A stretch of DNA of 64,000 nucleotides, taken from Neoscytalidium dimidiatum (taxonomy: Eukaryota; Ascomycota; Dothideomycetes; Botryosphaeriales; Botryosphaeriaceae). This document shows positions 23,554 to 35,605 of the stretch, piece after piece; within the stretch, counting starts at the first letter, position 1, and the number at the start of each line of letters is the position of its first letter. The position numbers were made by a program, and so were the translations under genes. The DNA lies in NCBI GenBank assembly GCA_037367355.1, contig CM074703.1:1860001-1924000 (forward strand). The letters are read 5' to 3'. The notes beneath the pieces were generated by a model, which did not search any database, was not told the DNA's origin, and was given only the letters and a program-made list of their open reading frames with translations.

Positions 23554-25002
23554 GCCTCAAATGGAGTGGAAAAAGTAATCATGATATGCATGGGACCGGC
23601 GTTCGGGGACAAGATATACCACCGGGTTATGGTACACGGTCTGATAAGCTTATTATGGTCAGGAGTAAATCAGAATTTCTTGAGGCTGCGGAATTTTTTC
23701 TTCCCTTCAATCATCTCTGAATGATCTTTATAGATGAGAAATGCGACCATTAGAAGTAGCTGAATGCACGAAAGTCCCTCAATATCCCGATTCTTTCGGC
23801 AACCTGATCCAAAAGAATGGTAATCTCAACAGAAAAAAAATACATCGGAATGTATCTTATGCCGCGAAGACATCGTCCTGAAAGGAAGAAAACTATCTGA
23901 TTCTGAGGGACGACCAATCTGTCTCATCATCGCTAAGTATAATGAAAGTGAAGGGGTGAACCTTACCGTCACATTCCAATAATCGAGACCCTGGAATTAT
24001 TGCCCGCGCCATTGGAAATTCGTTCATCTATAATGTTCAAAGAGCCACTGAGGAAAATCCCCTATAGCTGTCCGAGGTCCATCTTTGCTATGTGGGTTAT
24101 GGTGTTGCCTTAATACATCGAGTACTTCTCTTTCATGCCAAGCTGGAGTGTCATTTTACTACCAATTTATGAGGTGATTTGATAGGGTTGCACAACGAGG
24201 AAAAGCTCTCTATTGCCAAGCCAATAATTCCTAATACGGAGACCAAGTGTCCCACCCGCTTACATTCGAAAACGTGAAGGCCCTAGCAAAGAGCATTTCA
24301 AAAGTTTATAGATTAGACAAAATCTCATCTGCTCGACCACAACAGAATATTTCATTCTGACTTACCAGGAAATCTGAGCTCATTTATATATCATTCCAGT
24401 AGGGAAATTCATCTCTCACAGCAGGCCATCAGAAAAGGAGGCAGAGGAGAGTAAAATGCCAGGCATTCTCATCTGGACCACTCTCGCCTATCTCCAGAGT
24501 GCAACACCTTCCTTGAATATGACGAGGATATTACTGCGGAAGGTAATTCTAACTCTACCAGCCATTCCCCTACTCATCTTTCCTCGAATAGATTATGGTG
24601 TCCGTATCGCTTAAGCCTATTTGCGTGAAAAGTACTGTGGCACCCCGGCCCGCGCCCATTGACGCACGCTGTCGATGGCAACACACATCGCCCGCACCGT
24701 CACCCTCCCCCGCTTCCTGAGCCCGTGTCTTGAGTGAACAGAGCACAACGGACATAACATGTCAAGCATGGGTATTAAAAGTACTAGTAGCCTTGGCACA
24801 TAGACGCCGAGGTAGGACCGAGCACTAGGCTAGTATGCGAATGGGCGATGCGAGGATAAGAAGTGCAGGAGGACGCGTTAAGCGGAATAGAACAGGTATT
24901 TAAGCGCTGACTGCGATAATCGATATACCAGGCGCATGCAATGGCTCGTGAGGTTTCAGCGGGCTCTGAGTTTCTTTAGTATACTATTAGCCATAGGAAG
25001 CT

Positions 25003-25067
25003 GAAGCAGCCGTCCGGACGTAACCGCGTAAATATCTTGGCAACACTCGCGTCTGGATGACTGCTTC
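25003..25067. repeat. Dispersed hairpin element, copy 2
   Basis: TGAAGCAGCCGTCCGGACG on the left and CGTCTGGATGACTGCTTC on the right form near-perfect terminal inverted repeats around a spacer of about 30 bp. Pairing extends outwards (GAAGC at 24997, GCTTC at 25069), to 77 bp. Confidence 0.75.
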
Positions 25068-25661
25068 TGCTTCTTGTGTGATGTTGCTTGCTGTGTTTTT
25101 GGGATTTCTTTCTTTTGACGTATGCTGCACCGTACCGTTTGAAAGATGGGTTGTCCGACTCTTTTATTGATCGTCTTTTGAGCCATCAACGTTCTATATT
25201 TGCCCCGATCCTTTCGGTGCTCTTTCTAAAAATGCGAAGGCCGCGTCTGCGATCTGATCCATTCCTTAAAGTGGCCGTTGGCTTGCGGAAAATGCAGGGA
25301 GTGCGCAATCATTTCGCGATTCACGGCATGCGGGGATTGCTATGGGATGCACTGTGAGCTGCCTGGGATTCGGTCAGCAATGTCAGTGGTATACAAGCCT
25401 ATATGCAATCGTGACCATGCGTTTTCGCAGGGTTGGAATGAGCTACAGTTAGATTGCGTTCCGAAGTCGGGTTAGCGCATGCATGTGAGGCGGTAGGCTC
25501 TTTGTAAAGCCACATAGTTGATGCTTCCGGGTTCAACAGCTCGATGCGTGCAGGAGTGGGTAGGTCAGACAAAGGACGTGAGGCGCGGTGAAATGCACTA
25601 TTGGCAGTCGTTCAAGGTCGGTTCCAAAAGTACTGCAGCAGCCACACTGTCACATGGGTAG

Positions 25662-25729
25662 TTGAAGCAGTCATCCGGATGTAAGTGTTGAGAGGCAAAG
25701 GTGACTCCGGCGTCCGGATAGCTGGTTCA
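25662..25729. repeat. Dispersed hairpin element, copy 3
   Basis: Left TTGAAGCAGTCATCCGGATG, right CGTCCGGATAGCTGGTTCA; the right arm complement TGAACCAGCTATCCGGACG matches the left with a few changes. About 68 bp. Confidence 0.7.
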
Positions 25730-26470
25730 TCTGCGCATGTGCTGTTGCAATACTTTTGTGGTCTGCACTCGTAATCATGGAGCGCCGCGATGATCGGCGA
25801 AGCGGGTTGCGGCGGGGGAGGCGGGAGGCAGTGAGGACAGAGTTGCGGGCTGCACAGCTGGGGCGGCAGCGACTCAGAGTTTGGTGCGCTACGGCGTACG
25901 GTGAGAGGCGGCAGCAATAAGTCGGGCGAGAAGTGGAGTCTCGCGGCGGCGCAGCTGCACAGGCGAGGTGCAACATGGGCGGCAGGCGTCTGGCTGAAGG
26001 AGCTGGATTGGATGCGGATGTGGGCGTGACGCAGGAGGTGTTACGCGCGAGCGTGGAGGCCCGAAGCGCTGACGAGGAGCGGTGGGGAGCGAGGCATGGG
26101 AGGGTGCGAGGTCCTCCTGCTCCGGTGCAGATGCGTGGGAGGCCTCAGCCCGCAGGGAGGCGGCAGCGGTAGGCGGGCAGGCGGGCGCTGGGGCCGTGGC
26201 GTTGACGCAGCTGGCCTCGACTTCCCTGTGAAGCCCAATCGTGATGGGGAATGGCGCGACGAGCAGCTTAGATCAGAGCGCTCGTTGGTGGCGCGCACCT
26301 CTCGCCTAGACCTGGGACGATGGCCCATGATGGAACCCGGGCTGTGTCATTTCATCCGCTGATCGTCGGCAGCGCTGATGAAGCAGGTCGTCCGCGCGCT
26401 GGAGCACCCGTGGACGGCCGACAGCAGGTAGCAGAAGACTCATCATCAGAAATGCATCGGCGTAGGGAGG

Positions 26471-26557
26471 TGAAGCAGTCGTCCGGACACATACATCACG
26501 AAGAGGGGTTTATTTATTTATTTATTTATTTTTTACTTGCGGACGACTGTTCTGGCT
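26471..26557. repeat. Dispersed hairpin element, copy 4, with TTTA microsatellite
   Basis: Left TGAAGCAGTCGTCCGGACAC, right GCGGACGACTGTTCT. The loop contains a (TTTA)n run at about 26509-26531, which makes this copy longer (about 87 bp). Confidence 0.65.
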
Positions 26558-27562
26558 TCCTATAAGCTGTAATAAGGGTGGAGTCGTCTCGCAGCCGCCG
26601 TGTGCCTGTGCAGTGCGGCGCGGTGCAGCGCGGTGCGGCGTCGATGGCGAAGGCGACGGCGAAGGAGGCGGAGCAGCGCAGAAACACCAAGGGCGAGGAA
26701 TGGCGCCAAGCGGAGGCGGGCGCTGCATGCGTGCCTGGCAGGGCGTGCCTGGGGGCTTGTGGTCGGGGAGGCAGAGTTTTCGCGCGCGCGCGCACTTTGC
26801 TCGCTCGATTTCCGGATGCCTCCGTGCATAGGCTGCGTGGACGGAATCTCATCAGCAGGGGCTCCATCCTGGAGGGTGTGAGAGCGGTCGGTTGCCAATG
26901 CTGTGAACGGCGGCGCCGGCGGTTCGCCAACAGCCGACCCTGCCCTGGGACGCAAGACAAACGGAGCCCAAACTCGCACGCAACTTGGCGACGACTGGCA
27001 GGAGCAGCAGCTGCACCAGCGCGCACCAGCACGCCGACTCCAGCTGCACTCACAGAGAATAAATAATACATGCCCAGCACGCCCGGCGCCGACGCGTGTC
27101 GCGAGTGCACGTCGGCAGCGACGCGTCGAGGTCACGTGTGCGGCAGGGCTGGCGAGCTTTGTGTGGTGGTCCCAGGCTGTATCGCGCTCCGAAATCCTCG
27201 CCGCTGGCTGTCGAGACTTGCTTGGAGCGAAAGCGCCCGCCGCCCGCCCGCTACGGTCCACCATGAATACAATGGCCTCAAAGCAAAACATCTCCCTCTC
27301 ACGCCTGCCGCCCGCCTCCCCTCCGCCCTCTTCCTTTCCTCTCCCCCATCACCATCCACAACCACCGTGATCCGCTGCGCTCCAGCTGCCCACCCCTTAC
27401 GCCTCCATCCACAGCTGCGCTCGGGTCACACACCTGACTTGACCGATTCACCTCACCAGCCGCCCTGAGAAAGGGAGGCGCCAAATTAGCAGGCCTGCGA
27501 CCGTTCGCCAACACCCAACACCCGACCGACACCTGCGCACCTCAACACCACGACGCCCGACC

Positions 27563-28521
27563 ATGTCGAGCTCCTCCACCACCGTCACTGCCGCTGCCTC
27601 GCCCGCCTCCAGCCTGAAGATGTCGGCCAGGTCGCCCAAGTCGGCCGTCGCCATCCTGCGTCTTCCGCCTGCGAAGCTTGCCCAGTTTCCCTCCGACGGC
27701 CGCGTTCGCAAGAACTCGCGACCCAAGTCGTCCTCGTCGTCGACGCCTGTCGACACGCCCGCCGAGCCGATGGTCATCGAGCCTACTGCGCCGCAGTCTG
27801 CGCTTGACGGCGACTCTGCCTCAGCCGTCAACGGCACTACCCCAGCTCTCGACAACAACTCGCTCGTGCCTCCGCAGAATGGTACGAAGAGGAAGGGCAT
27901 TCCAGGACCCAAGCCTGGCTCGAAGCGCACGGCTGGCCAGTCCGCCGACGGCACGCCCAAGCCTCGTGGCAAGCCCGGCCCCAAGAAGAAGCCTCGCCTG
28001 TAAGTCCCCAAGGCTGTCAATGCATCGCGACAGGATTTCTCTGTGCCGTCGCATCGCAAGCCATCAGATGCACCATTCCGCGATGCCCGTATCAAACCAA
28101 TTTACTAACTCGACATTCCAGTGGTGAGAACGGCGACACTCCCGTGAACGGCGTGATCCCCATATCCACGCAGAAGCTCGGCCCTAAAGCCAACCAAGGT
28201 GCCATCAATGCTGGCCTTCGTGCTCTTGATCGGTCTGGCAAGCCCTGCCGCAAGTGGGAAAAGAAAGGATTCCAGCTCAAGAGTTTCACCGGCATCAGCT
28301 GGTCTGTTCCCACCTGGCGCGCCCCGAGGAAGACAACTGTCGACGAGAATGGCGATGTCAAGAGCGACACCACTGGCACCAGCGAGACTGTAAAGGTCAA
28401 CGAGAGTAGCGCAGTCCCCAGCGAGAAGAGCAGCAACGCTGGCGCCGTGGACACTCCAAACAGATCTAATCCGCTGGTCAACGCTGCTAGCTCACCCATC
28501 CCGGAGATGACGCCTGTCTAG
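27563..28521 (+). CDS. IES4: INO80 complex subunit Ies4-like
   Basis: Exons 27563-27999 and 28122-28521 (intron GTAAGT...TTTACTAAC...CCAG), 278 aa. The N-terminal half is Ser/Thr/Ala rich with KLAQFPSDGRVRKNSR; the centre has GPKPGSKR and PRGKPGPKKKPRL basic hooks; the C-terminal half carries KLGPKANQGAINAGLRALD and CRKWEKKGFQLKSFTGISW, the most conserved part of the fungal Ies4 family. Ies4 is an accessory subunit of the INO80 chromatin remodeller and a checkpoint-kinase target in yeast. No enzyme motif is expected or seen. The tail is low complexity. The family assignment is from memory of these motifs, not a search. Confidence 0.7.
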
Positions 28522-29669
28522 ATCACTCTTTTTAAACACTTTCTCTATCGGTAAGTTGCGCCGTACACTTCCATGCACCCCAGCCGATAAAACTTCTTGT
28601 CGACCACTATGGTATAACAACACATCGCAACGGCTCCCGTTCTCCCCAATTCCTACGCGCGCTTTCCTCGACATTTCGAAAAACTTTAACTTCATGTGAC
28701 CAGTCAAGCTGATTATGACGCAGATTCGATTACACCTTTAGACTTTGACACCCAAAGACCTCTTCGCTTTTTACTGTATAATACCTGCTTTCTTCTGCGT
28801 TCGCGCGCGATCGTTTTTGAAGATCGATTCCATGGATTTTTTTTTTTTGAATGGGTTATTTCGGATTCTGGTAGCGTTTCATGCACGGTGTTAAAGGCAC
28901 GGATTCAAAAACGAAGCGGGAGTCAGGAGGCAGAGGTCATGATGAAAGTACATGGCGCGTGACTTCTGCGGCTGGATAGGGATTTGGAAGAGTGATACGG
29001 GATAGTCATGCCGTCGGGTACGCCCAGGCACAGCTCAGGTTTGGAGATACCAGGCGTTTTTAGAGTACAGGCGTAAATCAATGAAATAGTTTCCACCAAA
29101 TGTGCGGGCATGTTTGCGAAGGAGGACGGAGGACGGATGGCTGAGTGCGGGTACTGGCAGCGGCAGAGGAGGCGGCCGGGCTGGGCCGACAGGCACTGGC
29201 AGGCGCTGCATGATGCAGTGAGCGACGTGCAAGTGCGTAAGTAATCCGAGCTTGGTCCTAGCCCCCCCGCAACTGCGGAACGGCAGACAGCACCCGCGTC
29301 GAGGCCTGTATCCACCCCTCAACATCCATACGCTCTCAGCATCCTTCTAGCGGCCTGCGCCCTACGCATACCGCTCAGCTGCCCTGGCTTCCAAGCGACC
29401 CGCAATGCTTATGATGATTGTCCTTGGAGCTGGCAGTGTGCAGAGCCGCCGTTGATTGTGACGCCGAACCACTGCCATCTCACCGACGACACCCGTCACA
29501 TCACCGCTAGTATATCGCACGTTCTGAGCCTGTCTTCAACCCGCCCGCCCTCGCCAGCACGCAGGGACACGCCATCCGCTATCTGTCATTTGCCAAAGTC
29601 TGCCAGGCGCGCTCGCTCCGCACAAGGGCAGCTCCCATTCGCCGCAGTGGCCGCGAGGAGTGTCAGTCC
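28522..29669. other. Intergenic stretch IES4 / GID1
   Basis: Non-coding. Begins with the IES4 3' UTR and ends with the GID1 promoter. No repeat recognised. Confidence 0.45.
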
Positions 29670-32000
29670 ATGACGAACCCGTTCCCTCACATCCCGGGCG
29701 GCGCTCCTCACGCTTCGCTCTCGACCACCACCGGCGTCGGATCAACGATGTTTCGCCGGTCCTCGTACGCTTCTGTGGCTGCTGGCACGGCAAACAGCAA
29801 CAGCTCCCAACCCTTCACCCAGCCCACCCGCTCCGGCGCCTTCGCCCACCTCCTCAATCAACAGAACTCACACTACTCACCCTCCCATCACTCGCCGCGC
29901 GATCATTCGAGGCACCCATCGCGCGGTATGGATATCGACGGCCAGGGCAGCTTATCGGGCTCGTACCGCGGCAGCCAGCCGTTCGCCAACGCATCGTACG
30001 GCAGCGGCCTAGATGCCTCCGTGCCACCCTTCTTCGTCCCTTCATACCTCAAAGGCTCGCGACATGCCGAGCGCCTCGAGGAAGCTTACAAGGCGCGTCT
30101 GAGCGCTCAGCGTGACGCGCGCTCTTCCGACACAAGGTCGCTATCCAGGAGTTCGTCTAGCGCCAATCTACACAAGATGGTCCCCTCGCACCGCGGCATG
30201 ACGCACGACATCATCGAACGCGCACCGCCGGCAACATACGTGGATGAGAAGGAGAGGCTGTGGCCGACGCGTTGGAATGAAGAAGACCGGTCCCCAGGCT
30301 TGGAGCTACTAAGGGATGGCCTGGATGTCAAGTGCGGAGGCGTGAGCAAGAACCACGACGAGGCGCTATCGGTCAGGACAGACAACCCGATGCCCAGACA
30401 ATGTGGCATCTATTACTTCGAGGTCACGGTGGTTGGAAAGGGGAAAGAAGGGTTAGTACCTGATGGATGGTGTCGGCAATCGGCTACTGACTCATTGCAG
30501 GTTGATTGGCATTGGGTTCTCCGGGCCAAAGGTCGCGCTACACAGATTACCAGGCTGGGAACCCGATTCTTGGGGATACCACGGGGACGATGGATTCAGC
30601 TTCTGCAGCACGTCTGCCGGCAAGAGCTATGGGCCGAAGTTCTCGATGAACGACGTCATTGGCTGTGGAGTCAACTTCAGAACGAATACGGCTTTTTTCA
30701 CGAAGAATGGTGTTCACCTTGGTATGTCAGATATTCCTCCAGGATATAATGCAGGCTAACCCGACAAAGGCGTTGCTTTTAGAAACATCCCGGATAGCTT
30801 GGACCTGTATCCTTCGCTTGGCGTTAAGAAGAACGGCGAACATTTGCGCGCGAATTTCGGACAAGAGCCCTTTGTGTTTGACATTGACAGCGAATACAAG
30901 GCAAGTGGCGCGCTACAGGCTCAGGGTCTCATGTTAACCACCTAACAGAGGGAGCAATGGACGATACAACACGAGATCAACAACGCCAGCGTAGCGTCTC
31001 TTAAGCCGGGCGCCGATGAGACATCTCTAATCCACGAGCTTATTGCTCAATATCTTGCACATGACGGATATGTTGAGACTGCCAGGGCTTTCGCGGCAGA
31101 AGTACGGGAAGAATCAAACGCCCTCGCTTCAGGTGGGACCTCGAACGTCAAGGACCTTGAACCTGAGGAGGATCGCGATGCTATAAATCGCCAGAGTATG
31201 TTGGCTTGCTTGTATTGATATTACAAGTGCTAATTTGTGCAGAAATCCGAGCGGCGATCCTCGATGGCGATATTGACAAAGCGTTGAAGCTCACGTCTGC
31301 ATACTACCCGACCGTGCTCCAGGATAATGAGAACATCTACTTCAAACTACGCTGTCGCAAGTTCATCGAAATGATTCGGAAGTGCCAAGAGTTGCAGAAT
31401 CCATCTAGCAAAATCGGTTCTAAGGGTAGCTCTGGTAGCAATGGGTTTTCCAACTCAGCTGTTTACGACGACGTATTTGACGGGCAGATGGAGCTTGATG
31501 ATTCGAACCATAATGCCAACAATGCAGGTAACGGCGAGAGCATGGACACAACGGGCAGCGACTCTCTCAAACTAAACGAACTGCTTGGCGAAACTCTGAC
31601 CTACGGCCAAGAGTTGAAGAGCGAATTCAGCACCGACTCAAGGCGCGAAGTGAAGCGCGCATTGGAGGACACGTTTGCGCTCATGGCATACAGCGACCCC
31701 AGGCAGAGCCCGTTGGCTTATATGCTTGACCCGAATGAGAGGACACCCGTCGCTGAAGAGTTGAATAGCGCAATCCTTGGTACGTCTAGTTTCCAACCTT
31801 AGTGCTCGTCAGGTTCGTCTATTAACATGCTCGCAGTGAGTCTGGGCAAGTCATCGAGCGCTGCGTTAGAGCGCCTTGTCCAACAGACAGAAGCCCTAAT
31901 CGAGAAGCTGGCCGAGGACGGCGGCGCAGGGGCCTTCATCAACGTCAGTGGAGATTACCTCGGAGCACACGAGCGGGAGAAGGAGCGTTATCTCTCATGA
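29670..32000 (+). CDS. VID30: GID/CTLH ubiquitin ligase subunit Vid30/Gid1 (RanBPM-like)
   Basis: Six exons: 29670-30451, 30501-30721, 30770-30900, 30949-31195, 31243-31779, 31837-32000; 693 aa. After a disordered Ser-rich N-terminus comes a SPRY domain (CGIYYFEVTVVGKGKEG, LIGIGFSGPKVALHRLPGW, WGYHGDDGFSF, FFTKNGVHLGVAFRNIP), then LisH (LIHELIAQYLAHDGYVETA), CTLH (IRAAILDGDIDKALKLT, FKLRCRKFIEMI) and a C-terminal CRA region. This order is that of RanBPM/Vid30, a scaffold of the GID E3 ligase that marks gluconeogenic enzymes for degradation. The third intron (30901-30948) starts with GC, not GT: AAG|GCAAGT...CTAACAG, 48 bp. Confidence 0.88.
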
Positions 32001-33923
32001 GTTGCACCTCCTCGTCCCTGCTTAAACGATTGTGGATAGATTAGTCGGTGATTGTTCTTTTTCTTTCAAACATCATGGTCGAATGGAAGGCCGGTGGACA
32101 AAGGGCGTACTGGCAAACATGGAGAGATCGCGAGCAAATCCATGTTTGTTTTTGTTTTTTTCTTTTTTTTTTTCGGTGGGAGACACGCAAAGGCAACTGC
32201 TGTTATTTTTACTCCCCCCTCCTCTCTAAATCATCCGTCATATCAACTTGCGCGTGTGGGGATCGTTCTGCGATTGCATTGATGGGCTAGCATTCTGTGT
32301 TATCTTTTGCTCTCTTTTTCTTTTTCGTGCAGCTTTCTCTGCAACGGCACGTCTCAACAATAATGGAAGATTCACGGTCTTTTACTCTTTTCGTTTTGTT
32401 GACGCGAAGAGGAGAGATGCTACGTGTTTCCTCCACCACATAAGAGAGGGAGAATAGGCCACGGTGTGTTTGGCGTTGTCGGAAATATCGACACCGGATT
32501 TGAACTGACCCCCCGAATAAATGGTGTGGATTGGCTGTGATTAGGTAGATTTGTAGGCCAATCGAGTCATGATTGTGGAGAATGTTCCATTCAGAGGTGC
32601 TTCTCATGCGGATATGTTTCTCATCATTATTCGAGAACTTGCCATTGAGTCAGCGGTCAGCTTCGACAGCACATGTTCTTGCGTATAGTAACGGAACCGC
32701 TTAAGGTTCCACGACAGAAGCGCAGGGATGCGTCTGCTCCATCCATCGGCCACTGTACACGTCGACTCTTTGATATCTCGGCGAACGGACAGCCTAAGCG
32801 CGCAAGAGGCGAGACCGGCCAGTACGTTAGGGCTGTTGCTCGCTTTGCTTATGAATTTGGGCCGTTGTGCTTACCTCGAATATCTGTCTAGACGCCGAAA
32901 GGCTACAACGACCGCCCACTTCCGTCATAACTCCATCAGAAGTCAGGGAGAAATGGAGAGATGGAAGTTGAGAACGTCGCCATTTCACATCCAGCGCATG
33001 GCGGGCTCTCGGAGTTTCCTCTCGCTTTTTCCATCACGACTCACCGCGCCCCACACTCCCAGCCTCTGCCGATTCGAGAAATCAGATCCCGCTGCGCCAA
33101 GCGTTGCTGCCCCTCCCGCCATCGGCGGGCCGCTCTCCCTTCCTTCCTCTCTCCTATCGTCCAATCCCTTTCCTTTCTCCGATGGCGAACGAGTCGCGTG
33201 AACGTCGGAGGTTCGGCATGTTACTCTCGATAGCCATTGTTGGGAATAGAGGAAGCTCTGTCGGACAGCTTTTTTCGACGCTTACTCACGCCCCGTACCG
33301 TTCGGCAATGACCTCATAAATGCCGAGACGGACGGCGTTCTGGCCACACGCCTTGTTTCCTCTCCGCCTCTTTTCGGTTTCGATGATTCAGGTGTTTTCT
33401 TTACGATGATCGGACCTTTCCATTACCCTTTACCCTCGGCGTCCGCGGCGCCCGTCCCGCCCCGCTCGGACGCCCCAAAGCGTTCCGCCTTCAGCGACGG
33501 CGTGTGGTGATTTCGATATGTCATCAGCATGTGTGTGTGTGTGTGGCCTCCTTCATTTTGCGGCGTTTGGGTAATGCGTGGCGTCCTAAGTGGGCTTTTC
33601 CCGTCGTTTATCCCCCCTTCTCTTTTCTTGTTCAGCATGGCGTTCTCGATCCATCTTCTTTCTCATTTTCTTATCCTTAAGGGTTCCTTTGTGCATCGTA
33701 TATGATAGCTACCGGAGGAGCCTAGCACAGTCACTGCGTGTGGGTCAAGTACCAGTGCTCCACTCTACGCATCTACTCTTTCTTCTCTTTCTCCGTTCCA
33801 CCCCGCGACACCCCCCCGCTCCTCGTGCAACTTTTCCCGTGCTGTTTCGCCTTCGCCCTTCCGGGACTGCACGAATCTGCGTGAAGAAGTCGTGGCCGCT
33901 GTGCGATTGGATTCGCGTGGCAT
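32001..33923. other. Intergenic stretch GID1 / MFS gene
   Basis: No gene recognised. Contains T-rich runs (32150-32180), a short (GT)n at about 33527-33546, and a CT-rich region before the transporter start. Confidence 0.45.
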
Positions 33924-35539
33924 ATGATGGCGACGTCATCGTCATGGCTGGCCAGCCTCAAGGAGACGATTCTGCAGAAGAGCGAGCGGCCGCCTTGGCT
34001 GCTGCACTACAGATCCAGCTCTGCTTTCATTTGTGCGACCGTATCAATCGCGGTGTTTACAGTATGTTGGTCTCCTTATTTTTATTGTCTGTTCGGATTT
34101 TGGTCACATATACTTTCTCTTGCGCGGAATAAGTATGTGTATGTGGAGCTGAAGTAGTCATATGAGCGCAAATGGGACAGACAACTTTCGAAAAATCTGC
34201 GTCAGGATGACTGCTTTGCCTCTTCATGCTTTCATTATCTGCAAGGTTCATGAGAAGCGACCGCGTACGTTTTACCTTGAGACTTTGCGCAAGCTCAGGG
34301 AAATGCAAGAAACCTTGTAACTCTAAGTTTCGCCTGTACGCTCAGAGGTAGTGTACTCTGGATTTTTGCGAAGCTTTTAGACGAATGCTTGGTTATCTTC
34401 TTTTTACGTAATTGTTCTTTGGAATTGCCTGCCTTTACTGATACGACTGATCAGGATATTTTTCTGTATGCGGTGATTGTGCCGGTCATGCCGTATACAC
34501 TGACAGAGAAGACGGGAATTGATCCTAATGATGGTAAGTCTTCTGCCGATCCCGTAGTTCCTCTATAGTAGCTATTGGCAAAATATTTTACAGTGGTTTT
34601 AATTCTGACTCCGCTGCAGTGCAACACTGGAACTCCATATTGATCGCCGTCTACGGCGCCGCGTTGTTAGCCTTCTCTCGTACGTACAACTCCCTTCGAG
34701 ATAGTGATCAAAAGTGCCGCAAAGACCAGGTGGGCTCTCGCGTGGTTAGTTTAAGCAGCCGTCCGGGTGCAAGGGTCACCCTTTTCTTTGGATATGTATA
34801 TTGGACGACTGCTTCAACAGCCCATATGTTGCTCACCTTGCCGTTGTAATACTTCTTGAACCCAACCCCGACCCAAGACCCCCCCTTTTCTCTTTCCCTT
34901 TCCACAACATCAAGTGGATCCTAATACTTCTTTCAGCCATCTGCGGCTGGTTCTCCGACCATACGACAACGCGCCGCCTGCCGCTCATGATCGGCCTCTT
35001 GGCCCTGGCCGGCTCGACCGTCATGCTCAACATCGGCACCTCCATCGGCGTCCTCGTCGGGGGCCGTCTCCTCCAGGGCGCCTCTGCTGCCGTCGTCTGG
35101 GTCGTCGGGCTCGCGCTCCTCGTCGATACCGTCGGCCAGACGGACGTCGGTCAAGCCATGGGCTACGTCAGCATGTCCATGTCGCTCGCCATCCTGCTCG
35201 CGCCGCTGCTGGGCGGCGTCGTGCTCGATCACGGCGGCTACAATGCCGTGTTCGCAATGGCATACGCGCTGATCGGTCTCGACGTGATCCTGCGGCTTGT
35301 GCTAGTCGAGAAGAAGGTTGCGAGGCGGTGGGAGCCTCCGGAAGAGGTCGCCGATCTGGGCGTGTCGTCGGCAAACGCTGGATACGGTTCCACTTCCGCC
35401 CGGCCGACGTCCCCAGCGCTTCCTTCAGACGGCTGCGACGACGACGAGAAAAAGAGCTCCGAGCTGCCCGCCCCAGATCCTGCACACATCCAGGCCCAGG
35501 ACCCAGAGAAAAGTTCGGGCGCGGCCGGTTCCCCTTCCG

Positions 35540-35605
<66 letters not shown>

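Larger units (their letters stand above)
23554..27562. other. 4-kb gene-poor stretch with three hairpin elements
   Basis: No supported gene. The left half (23.6-25.5 kb) is AT-balanced; the right half (25.6-27.5 kb) is GC-rich and gives long but low-complexity Arg/Ala/Ser frames on both strands, which I do not accept. Three copies of the dispersed element (25003, 25662, 26471) and a TTTA microsatellite lie here. The last few hundred bases hold the IES4 promoter. Confidence 0.5.

Noticed and set aside
26509..26531. TTTA run as a possible promoter or replication element
   Set aside because: A simple microsatellite inside hairpin copy 4; no supporting context.
26560..27291. 243-aa minus-strand frame in the SWD1-IES4 gap
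   Set aside because: Arg/Ala/Ser/His-rich with overlapping long frames on both strands, which is what GC-rich non-coding DNA gives; no motif.
33590..34132. 180-aa plus-strand frame covering the MFS start
   Set aside because: Runs through the promoter and first exon in the wrong frame; the MFS frame splices cleanly into conserved TM1.
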